From an uncultured Collinsella sp. (GTDB lineage: Bacteria; Actinomycetota; Coriobacteriia; Coriobacteriales; Coriobacteriaceae), in NCBI GenBank assembly GCA_959019945.1, contig CAUEQD010000007.1:1-64000 (forward strand): a stretch of 64,000 bases of DNA, read 5' to 3'. The position numbers were made by a program, and so were the translations under genes. This document shows, piece by piece, positions 57,884 to 64,000 of this stretch. Position 1 is the first letter of the stretch; the number at the start of each line of letters is the position of its first letter. The notes under the pieces are model-generated. The model worked only from the letters and a program-made list of their open reading frames with translations. It was not told the origin of the DNA and did not search any database.

Positions 57884-59118
57884 CGATCATCGGGGCGGGG
57901 CCCGGAAACCCCGACTTGCTCTCGCGCGCGGCGCTCGACGCTATCGACTTCGCCGACGTGGTCATCGGCGCTCATCGCGCGCTTGCCGGCATCGACGTGC
58001 CGCCCGACGTGGTGAGATGCGAGCTTGTGAAGACGGCGGACATCGTCGCCGCGCTCACCGATGCGGCGTCGTGGCGGCGCGCCGTGGTCGTGATGACGGG
58101 CGATGTGGGGCTGTTCAGCGGCGCGCGCCGCCTGGTGGAGGCGCTCTCCGGCGACGCGCAGGTGGACGTGCGCGTCGTTCCCGGCATAAGCTCAGCGTCT
58201 TATCTCGCCGCGCGCCTCGCGCGTCCATGGCAGGATTGGCGCTTCGCGAGCGCTCACGGCGTGGCGTGCGACATCGTGGCCGAGGCCGAGCGCGCAGGTG
58301 AGCTCTTTCTCGTCACGTCGGGCGGGGAAGACCCCTCGCGGCTTTCGGGCGAGCTTGTGCAGGCGGGCTTCGGGGATGCGCGCGTGACGGTGGCCGAGCG
58401 CCTGTCGTACCCCGACGAGCGCATCACCTGCGCGACCGCAAGTGAAATCGCAGGTCAGACGTTCGACGACTTGAACGTGATGCTTATCGAGTTCGCATCC
58501 CGCGCCGCGAGTTCCCGCTGGCCGTACGCTTCCTCGGGCATTCCCGACGAGCTCTTCATCCGCGGCGACGTTCCCATGACCAAGCAGGAGGTGCGCGCAG
58601 TCGCGCTCGCGAAGCTGCGCCTTACCGCTACCGACACCGTGTGGGACGTCGGAGCCGGCACGGGGAGCGTGTCGATCGAGGCGGCGCTCGTCGCGCGAGC
58701 GGGGTCGGTATGGGCGGTCGAGCGCAACGCGGCCGGCGTGCGGCTCATCCGAGAGAACGCGGATGCATTCGGGTGCGGCAACGTGCATGCGGTCCCCGGT
58801 GTCGCCCCCGAAGCGCTCGCGAAACTGCCCGTTCCCGACGCTGTGTTCGTCGGCGGGAGCGCGGGCGAGCTTCCCTCCATCGTGGAGGCAGCGCTCGAGA
58901 AGAACTCGCAGGTTCGCCTGTGCGTGCCATGCGTCACCGTTGAGACGCTCACCGAGGCGTGCGCGCTCCTCTCGGGTTCGCGCTTTAAGGGGTTCGAGGC
59001 GTGCCAGGTGTCGGCCGCCCGCGCCGAGGCTGTAGGCTCGCACCATCTTATGAAGGCGCAAAACCCCGTGTTCCTCGTCAGCGCGCGTGGTGCAGGTGGG
59101 GAAGGCGGCGCCCGGTGA
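57871..59118 (+). CDS. cbiET: Bifunctional cobalt-precorrin-7 C5-methyltransferase / cobalt-precorrin-6B C15-methyltransferase (decarboxylating)
   Basis: 415 aa, a fusion of CbiE and CbiT (CobL-like). The N-terminal CbiE part begins VTIIGAGPGNPDLLS with TGDVGLFSGARRLVEAL. The C-terminal CbiT part from residue ~235 is a classical SAM methyltransferase (VWDVGAGTGSVSIEAALVA, VWAVERNAAGVRLI, VFVGGSAGELP). Together they methylate C5 and C15 and remove the C12 acetate carboxyl. ATG 57871 is inside the end of cbiH. It overlaps cbiA by 4 nt. Confidence 0.93.
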   Translation: MRKVTIIGAGPGNPDLLSRAALDAIDFADVVIGAHRALAGIDVPPDVVRCELVKTADIVAALTDAASWRRAVVVMTGDVGLFSGARRLVEALSGDAQVDVRVVPGISSASYLAARLARPWQDWRFASAHGVACDIVAEAERAGELFLVTSGGEDPSRLSGELVQAGFGDARVTVAERLSYPDERITCATASEIAGQTFDDLNVMLIEFASRAASSRWPYASSGIPDELFIRGDVPMTKQEVRAVALAKLRLTATDTVWDVGAGTGSVSIEAALVARAGSVWAVERNAAGVRLIRENADAFGCGNVHAVPGVAPEALAKLPVPDAVFVGGSAGELPSIVEAALEKNSQVRLCVPCVTVETLTEACALLSGSRFKGFEACQVSAARAEAVGSHHLMKAQNPVFLVSARGAGGEGGAR

Positions 59119-60497
59119 GCACGTCCATCCCGCGCTTCATGGTCGCTGCGCCCTCGAGTGGGAGCGGCAAGACGGTCGTAACGTGCGCGCTCCTGCGCGC
59201 GTTCGCGCGCCGCGGCCTTGCATGCGCGGCCTTCAAATGCGGCCCCGACTACATTGACCCGCTCTTTCATCGCCGCGTCGTGGGTGCGCGCTCGGGCAAC
59301 TTAGACGGCTTCTTCACCGACGCCCCGACGCTGCGCGCCCTGCTCGCACGCGGCGCCGCGGGCGCGGATGTCGCGGTGCTCGAGGGGGTCATGGGCTTCT
59401 ACGACGGCATGGCGCCCGGCGTGGCCGACGCGAGCAGCTACCAGGTTGCGCGCGACACGGAAACGCCGGTCGTTTTAGTGGTGAACGGGCGCGGGGCGTC
59501 TTTATCGCTCGCCGCCGTAATCCGCGGCATCGCCGAGTTCCTGCCTTGTGCGAACGTGCGCGGCGTCGTGCTGAACAAGACGAGCGCCGCTGCCTGCGCC
59601 TACGCGGCGCCTGCGATCGAGAAGCACACGGGCGTCGCGGTTTTGGGTAATATTCCCGCCGACGAGGCGTTCTCGCTCGAAAGCCGGCATCTGGGGCTTG
59701 TGACCGCCGACGAAGTCAAGCAGCTCTCCGCGCGCATCGACAAGATGGCCGAGCTGGTGGAAAAGAGCGTCAACGTCGACCGCTTGCTTGAAATAGCGGC
59801 GACGGCACCCGATATCTGCGAGGAACCTTATCGGTTGGAGCCGATCGCGGGAGCGCGGCCCATCGTCGCCGTCGCGCGTGACGAGGCGTTCTCGTTTTAC
59901 TACGAGGAGAACCTGCGCGCGCTCGAGGACCTGGGTTGCGAGCTGGCCTTTTTCAGCCCCCTGTGTGATAGCGAGTTGCCCCGGGGGACAAGCGCCCTCT
60001 ATCTGGGGGGCGGCTACCCGGAGCTCCATGCGCGGCAGCTCTCCGAGAACGCGCCGATGCGCGAGGCGGTGCGGCGCGCGGTGGAATCTGGCATGCCGAC
60101 GGTCGCCGAATGCGGTGGGTTTCTGTATCTGCAGCGCGAAATCGCCGATAGCGAGGGGCGGCGCTGGCCTGTTGCGGGCGCCCTTGAGGGCGTAAGCGAG
60201 AACGGGGGAAGGCTGTCCCATTTCGGGTACGTGGAGCTCACTTCTCAACGCGACGGGCTCTACGGGCCGCGCGGCACACGCATCCGCGCGCACGAGTTCC
60301 ACTACTGGCAGTCCACCTGCCCGGGCGGCGACTTCTGGGCGCAGAAGCCCCGGCGCGACAAGGGCTGGCCGTGCATGACGACCACCCCGTCCCTGGTTGC
60401 GGGCTTCCCGCATGTGTACTATCCTGCGAACCCCGACGTTGCGCGCGCGTTCGCGTCTGCCGCAGCGTCGTTCGCAGAGAGGAGACGGCATGGCTGA
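59115..60497 (+). CDS. cbiA: Cobyrinic acid a,c-diamide synthase CbiA
   Basis: 460 aa. The N-terminal ATP-binding dethiobiotin-synthetase-like domain has FMVAAPSSGSGKTVVT, FKCGPDYIDPLFH and VLEGVMGFYDG. A class I glutamine amidotransferase domain with the nucleophile cysteine in VAECGGFLYL and YLGGGYPELHA follows. It amidates the a and c side chains. GTG 59115 overlaps the cbiET stop (GTGA). It overlaps cobT by 8 nt. Confidence 0.93.
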   Translation: MSTSIPRFMVAAPSSGSGKTVVTCALLRAFARRGLACAAFKCGPDYIDPLFHRRVVGARSGNLDGFFTDAPTLRALLARGAAGADVAVLEGVMGFYDGMAPGVADASSYQVARDTETPVVLVVNGRGASLSLAAVIRGIAEFLPCANVRGVVLNKTSAAACAYAAPAIEKHTGVAVLGNIPADEAFSLESRHLGLVTADEVKQLSARIDKMAELVEKSVNVDRLLEIAATAPDICEEPYRLEPIAGARPIVAVARDEAFSFYYEENLRALEDLGCELAFFSPLCDSELPRGTSALYLGGGYPELHARQLSENAPMREAVRRAVESGMPTVAECGGFLYLQREIADSEGRRWPVAGALEGVSENGGRLSHFGYVELTSQRDGLYGPRGTRIRAHEFHYWQSTCPGGDFWAQKPRRDKGWPCMTTTPSLVAGFPHVYYPANPDVARAFASAAASFAERRRHG

Positions 60498-61632
60498 AGC
60501 AACCGAAACCGCGCTTGCCTGCATCCGCGAGGAAGTCGAGCGCGCGTTCTCGTCGGCGCCGGGCGCCGTGCTCGAAGCCGCGCTCTCCCGGATTGCGCCC
60601 GCAGACGAGTGCGCCCGCGCCGCCGCGTACGCCGCGTGGGACTCCATCGCGCACCCCTTGGGGGGATTGGGCGACTTTGAAGACGCCGTCGCGTGTATCG
60701 CCGCAGCTCAGGGGAGCGCCGAGGTGGTCGAGTTTCCCCGTGCGCTCGCGGTATTCTTCTCCGACAACGGGGTCGTTGCCGAAGGCGTGTCGCAAAGCGG
60801 GCAAGACGTGACGCGAGTCGTCGCGCGCAACATGTGCGAGGGGGCCACGAGCGCCTGCCGCATGGCGGCGTTCGCGGGTGCCGAGGTCGTGCCCGTCGAC
60901 GTGGGTATGGCCTGGGGCATAGAAGACGCGCGCATGGTGCGCGCGAACGTGCGGCGGGGGAGCGGCAACATCGCGTACGGCCCCGCTATGTCTCGCGATG
61001 GGGCCGTGCGCGCGATCGAGGTCGGAATCGCCGTCGCGTGCGGGCTTGCCCGCGCCGGCGTGCGCCTTCTCGCCGCGGGCGAGATGGGCATCGGCAACAC
61101 GACCACCTCGGCGGCGGTGGCCGCAGTGCTCCTCCGGACGGACGCGCGGAGTCTCGTCGGGCGCGGCGCGGGGCTCTCGGACGCCTCGCTCGCGCGCAAG
61201 CGCGACGTGGTCGAGCGCGCTATCGACGCGAACTCGCCCGATCCCGCCGACCCGATCGACGTGCTCTCGAAGGTGGGCGGCTTCGACATCGCGGCGATGT
61301 GCGGTTTCTACCTGGGGGCCGCGGCCTCGAAGGCGCCGGCGCTCCTCGACGGGGTCATATCCTGCACGGCGGCCCTGTGCGCGGCGCGCCTGTGCCCCAA
61401 CGCCTTGGGTTACCTCGTGGGCACCCACACATCATGCGAACCCGCAAGCCAGGAGCTCCTTCGCGAGCTCGGCATAAAGGCACCCCTCGACGCAGGCATG
61501 CACTTGGGCGAGGGCGCGGGCGCCATGGCGTATCTGCCCCTTCTGGATTCGGCGCTGCGCGTGTACCGGGATGGGAAGACGTTCACGGCGACTGGCATGG
61601 CTGCTTACGAGCATTTCGAGGCCGGGAAATGA
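60490..61632 (+). CDS. cobT: Nicotinate-nucleotide-dimethylbenzimidazole phosphoribosyltransferase
   Basis: 380 aa. CobT motifs: LAVFFSDNGVVAEGVSQ (the .AGDHGV.. region in divergent form), RRGSGNI, LLAAGEMGIGNTTTSAAVAA, GFDIAAMCGFYLGAA and HLGEGAGAMA with the catalytic Glu. It activates the lower-ligand base as its ribotide. GGAGAC precedes ATG 60490. It overlaps cobU by 4 nt (ATGA). No dimethylbenzimidazole synthesis gene is visible, so the base used may come from outside. Confidence 0.92.
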   Translation: MAEATETALACIREEVERAFSSAPGAVLEAALSRIAPADECARAAAYAAWDSIAHPLGGLGDFEDAVACIAAAQGSAEVVEFPRALAVFFSDNGVVAEGVSQSGQDVTRVVARNMCEGATSACRMAAFAGAEVVPVDVGMAWGIEDARMVRANVRRGSGNIAYGPAMSRDGAVRAIEVGIAVACGLARAGVRLLAAGEMGIGNTTTSAAVAAVLLRTDARSLVGRGAGLSDASLARKRDVVERAIDANSPDPADPIDVLSKVGGFDIAAMCGFYLGAAASKAPALLDGVISCTAALCAARLCPNALGYLVGTHTSCEPASQELLRELGIKAPLDAGMHLGEGAGAMAYLPLLDSALRVYRDGKTFTATGMAAYEHFEAGK

Positions 61633-62177
61633 CGGTAACGCTCGTCATCGGCGCCGCCGCGAGCGGCAAGAGCGCCTACGCCGAGTCCCTGTGCCTCGGG
61701 CACGACGGACCCCGCGTGTACCTGGCAACGATGGAGCCCTTCGGGGAAGAGGGCGCCCGCCGCATCGCGCGCCATCGGGCGCTGCGCGAGGGCAAGGGGT
61801 TTTCCACCCTCGAGCGCACGCGTGACGTGGGCGCCGCAGTGTCCGGGCTTCCGCGCGGCTGCACGCTTCTTTTGGAGGACGTGGGCAACCTGGTTGCGAA
61901 CGAGCTTTTCGCGGAAGGCGGCTTGTCCCCACGTGACCCCGACGCTGCGGCGCGCGAGGTGCTCGGAGGCATCGAACGGCTCGCTCAGGCCGCTGCGTAT
62001 ACGGTGGTGGTCTCCGTCGACGTGTTCGCCGATGGGATGCGCTACGATGAGGGGACCGAGGCATGGAGGCGCGCGCTTGCGCGCGTGAACGCGGGCGTGG
62101 CGGCGCTGGCCGACCGCGCAGTCGAAGTGGTGTGCGGGATTCCCGTGTGGATGAAAGGCGAAGGGCCTACAAGGTGA
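61629..62177 (+). CDS. cobU: Adenosylcobinamide kinase/guanylyltransferase CobU
   Basis: 182 aa. P-loop GAAASGKSAYAE, the guanylylated-His region RRIARHRALREG, and the C-terminal ARVNAGVAALADRAVEVVCGIP. The usual DCLTLW and NEVG motifs are changed (LEDVGNLVANEL, VSVDVFADG). It phosphorylates adenosylcobinamide and attaches GMP. It overlaps cobT and cobS by 4 nt each. A second CobU-like domain occurs at 62938. Confidence 0.85.
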   Translation: MTVTLVIGAAASGKSAYAESLCLGHDGPRVYLATMEPFGEEGARRIARHRALREGKGFSTLERTRDVGAAVSGLPRGCTLLLEDVGNLVANELFAEGGLSPRDPDAAAREVLGGIERLAQAAAYTVVVSVDVFADGMRYDEGTEAWRRALARVNAGVAALADRAVEVVCGIPVWMKGEGPTR

Positions 62178-62941
62178 AGATAGCAGAGGCAATCGGCGCG
62201 GCGTTCGGAACGTTCTCGCGCATCCCCGTCCCGAAATCGACCTGGACCGATTTCGGATCAACCCATGCGCTTGCCGCGTTTCCCCTGGTGGGCGTTGCGG
62301 AAGGCTTCCTCATGACGGCGTGGGGGTACATGGCGAACCTGTTCGGCGTGCCCGCGACCATCGTCGCGGCTGTGCTCGTGGTGCTGCCTGTGGCGGTGAC
62401 GGGAGGCATCCACCTAGACGGGCTCTGCGACACCTCCGATGCGCTTGCAAGTTGGGCCCCACGCGAGCGAAAGCTCGAGATCATGCACGACCCGCGGGCG
62501 GGCGCCTTCGGGGTCATCGGTGTTGTCGTGTACCTTATTCTGCAGTTTTCCCTGTTCACCGCGCTGCCGCTTACGGCGGGGACGTTCCTTGCGCTTCTGT
62601 GCTCGCTCGTGTTCTCCCGCGCGCTTTCGGGGCTCGCCGTTGAATGTTGGCCTGCCGCGCGGGCGGACGGCATGGCCGCGGGACTCTCGCCTTCGAAGAA
62701 GCGCGCGGCGATCGTCGTGCCGCTTTGCGCTTTCGCTGCGGCTTCGGCTGCAGGGATGGTCGCGTGCGCTCGGGCCGTCGGCGCCCTTATGGCGGTGGCG
62801 GGGCTTTTGGCGCTCGCGTGGTATCGCCATGTTGCCCTGTCCCGCTTCGGCGGGGTGACGGGGGATTTGGCCGGATGGTTTCTGCAATGGGCCGAGCTCG
62901 CGATGCTTGCCATGCTGGTGGCGGGGGGCATGCTCCTATGA
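62174..62941 (+). CDS. cobS: Adenosylcobinamide-GDP ribazoletransferase CobS
   Basis: 255 aa, strongly hydrophobic with six or more membrane segments. CobS signature: FSRIPVPK, THALAAFPLVG, TGGIHLDGLCDTSDAL and MHDPRAGAFGVIGVV, in which the acidic residues bind metal. It joins alpha-ribazole (phosphate) to adenosylcobinamide-GDP in the membrane. GTG 62174 overlaps the cobU stop (GTGA). The end overlaps the next gene by 4 nt. Confidence 0.93.
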   Translation: MKIAEAIGAAFGTFSRIPVPKSTWTDFGSTHALAAFPLVGVAEGFLMTAWGYMANLFGVPATIVAAVLVVLPVAVTGGIHLDGLCDTSDALASWAPRERKLEIMHDPRAGAFGVIGVVVYLILQFSLFTALPLTAGTFLALLCSLVFSRALSGLAVECWPAARADGMAAGLSPSKKRAAIVVPLCAFAAASAAGMVACARAVGALMAVAGLLALAWYRHVALSRFGGVTGDLAGWFLQWAELAMLAMLVAGGMLL

Positions 62942-63939
62942 TGCTCGTGGTAGGTGGCGCGCATTCGGGGAAGAGGACCTTCGTGCGCGAAAAGCTCGGG
63001 TTCGCGGCGGACGATTTCGTCGACGCGGCGCAGCTTGCGGAGGGTGTCGTGCCCGCGGTTTTTGCCGGCCGTGTCGCGTACCGTGCTGAGGAACTCGTAC
63101 GCACGCTCGACGCTGACCGGGCGCTCGAGCGGCTGATTGGCTTCGACGCAGTGATTCTGACCTTGGTCGGCTCGGGGGTCGTCCCTATGCGTGCGGAAGA
63201 CGCCCAATGGCGCGAGCGCGCGGGGCGCCTGGGATGCGCGCTCGCTGCGCGCGCCGACGTCGTCGTGCGCATGACGTGCGGGATTCCCCAGGTCATCAAA
63301 GGAAACCTTGCCGATGCGCCTCGAGGGACGCTGGGCGCGGGCGCGCCTTTGGAAGTCATCTTCGTGCGCCATGGTGCCACGGCGGGCACGGAAGACCATC
63401 GCTACAGCGGGGCGGGCACCGACGAGCCCCTGTCGAGCGCGGGCGAGCGCGCTTTGCGCGACCTCGCGTGCGATCGTGACGTGTTCCGTGTTATCACGAG
63501 CGGCATGGCCCGCACCGACCAGACGGCACGCATTCTCTTCCCGAACGCGGAGCTTATGGCGTGCCCCGGTCTGCGCGAGATAGATTTCGGCGACTTCGAG
63601 GGGCGAAGCGCCGCCGAACTTAAAGAGGATGCGCGTTACCGCGCCTGGGTAGACTCCTGGTGTGAGACGCGCTGCCCGCATGGCGAGGGCAAGAGCGATT
63701 TCACCCGCCGCGTCGTCGCGGCGTTTCGGGAGGCGTGCGAATCGGAGCGCGCCCAGGGGGGTGGGCGCGCCGTCTTCGTCGTTCACGCGGGTACCGTGAA
63801 AGCGCTGCTCTCCGAGCTAGCTGTCCCGAAAATGGGATACTTCGACGTGCATACCGAGCCGGGTGGTGCATGGGCCGCCACCTGGGATGGGCGCTGCCTT
63901 CGCGACGTTCGCCCCGCTTCGGGGGGCGATGCCCGGTGA
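62938..63939 (+). CDS. Fusion of CobU-like P-loop domain and CobC-type histidine phosphatase
   Basis: 333 aa. Residues 1 to ~135 are CobU-like: P-loop GGAHSGKRTF, then VGSGVVPMRAEDAQWRERAGR and VVVRMTCGIPQVIKG, which follow the pattern of the CobU C-terminus. Residues ~140-333 form a phosphoglycerate-mutase-like phosphatase of the CobC (alpha-ribazole phosphatase) type with the catalytic RHGAT, GLREIDFGDFEGRS and the second His in VVHAGTVKAL. CobC removes the phosphate from alpha-ribazole phosphate or adenosylcobalamin phosphate. ATG 62938 overlaps the cobS stop. Because cobU is present separately, the N-domain may have another kinase role. Confidence 0.82.
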   Translation: MMLVVGGAHSGKRTFVREKLGFAADDFVDAAQLAEGVVPAVFAGRVAYRAEELVRTLDADRALERLIGFDAVILTLVGSGVVPMRAEDAQWRERAGRLGCALAARADVVVRMTCGIPQVIKGNLADAPRGTLGAGAPLEVIFVRHGATAGTEDHRYSGAGTDEPLSSAGERALRDLACDRDVFRVITSGMARTDQTARILFPNAELMACPGLREIDFGDFEGRSAAELKEDARYRAWVDSWCETRCPHGEGKSDFTRRVVAAFREACESERAQGGGRAVFVVHAGTVKALLSELAVPKMGYFDVHTEPGGAWAATWDGRCLRDVRPASGGDAR

Positions 63940-64000
63940 TGACGATTCTTGCCGTCGCCGCCGGGTTCGCGGCCGACCTTGCCTTCGGCGACCCGCGCTG
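63939..64000 (+). CDS. cbiB: Adenosylcobinamide-phosphate synthase CbiB, N-terminus only
   Basis: The frame from ATG 63939 encodes a hydrophobic start and then DLAFGDPR, the motif found at the beginning of CbiB/CobD (D-x-x-x-GDP). It starts on the last base of the preceding stop codon (TGATG overlap) and runs out of the window after about 20 codons. The function would be attachment of aminopropanol phosphate to adenosylcobyric acid. Confidence 0.7.
   Translation, partial: MTILAVAAGFAADLAFGDPR

Noticed and set aside
60693..61628. Arg-rich + frame preceding cobU in the same reading frame
   Set aside because: It is the off-frame reading of cobT. cobU proper begins at ATG 61629, where motif-bearing sequence starts.
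62167..63786. 539-codon minus-strand open frame at the right end
   Set aside because: It is opposite cobS and the CobU/CobC fusion, both with clear motifs on the + strand. Very high GC suppresses stops in all frames here.

Overview
The window is bacterial chromosome with moderately high to high GC. It most resembles a gut Coriobacteriia (Actinomycetota), such as Collinsella. This is an inference from gene order (aroK-aroB-like-peptidase-efp-asp23-nusB-xseB-tlyA-nadK-recN), base composition and protein character, not from a database match. Left of about 47.7 kb it is ordinary core genome. Genes lie mostly on the + strand in compact operons separated by clear hairpin-plus-T terminators.

Layout. 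0.1-9.2 kb: a DUF134/NifX-like metal-responsive regulator with twin palindromic sites, thyA-folA, a SPOUT RNA methyltransferase, a MATE exporter, a corrinoid adenosyltransferase gene with an early stop codon, ftsH, a DUF523 gene and a glycerol-dehydrogenase-like gene. 9.4-16.4 kb: T-box-controlled ileS, a structured intergenic element, lspA with an RluA-family synthase, a processive glycosyltransferase and a prepilin-peptidase-like protein. 16.4-22.3 kb: a dGTPase-like HD protein, rarA, a membrane-anchored coiled-coil protein, a degenerate RsbW-like protein, a SigB/SigF-type sigma factor and an AI-2E-family permease. 22.4-35.6 kb: alaS, ruvX, mltG, a YqeG-type phosphatase, aroK, a degenerate AroB-like protein, an M24 peptidase, efp, asp23, nusB, xseB, tlyA, nadK and recN. 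35.7-43.6 kb: a fructose-type PTS regulon (RpiR regulator, EIIBCA, HPr, EI and two PfkB-family sugar-phosphate kinases). 43.8-47.7 kb: cca, two identical tRNA-Glu(CTC) genes, a lysylphosphatidylglycerol-synthase-like membrane protein and a TetR regulator.

At about 47.7 kb an IS3-type transposase remnant marks a sharp change. Everything to the right edge is visibly more GC-rich and concerns anaerobic cobalamin (B12) synthesis and metal or tetrapyrrole uptake. A minus-strand operon (exported CbiK lipoprotein, two lipoproteins sharing a beta-rich domain, FecCD-type permease, ATPase) starts with a cobalamin riboswitch. Divergently, a tightly overlapping + operon encodes cbiF, cbiD, a truncated cbiL, cbiG, cbiH, cbiET, cbiA, cobT, cobU, cobS, a CobU-like/CobC fusion and the start of cbiB.

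Most striking points: (1) cbiL is reduced to 77 codons by an in-frame internal deletion, and the distant cobO-type adenosyltransferase has a stop at codon 5, so the B12 route looks damaged or rewired. (2) A CbiK-type chelatase carries a Tat signal and lipobox and sits in a riboswitch-controlled importer operon. (3) The AroB-like protein beside aroK has lost the metal- and substrate-binding motifs. (4) Several palindromic non-coding elements have no obvious explanation.
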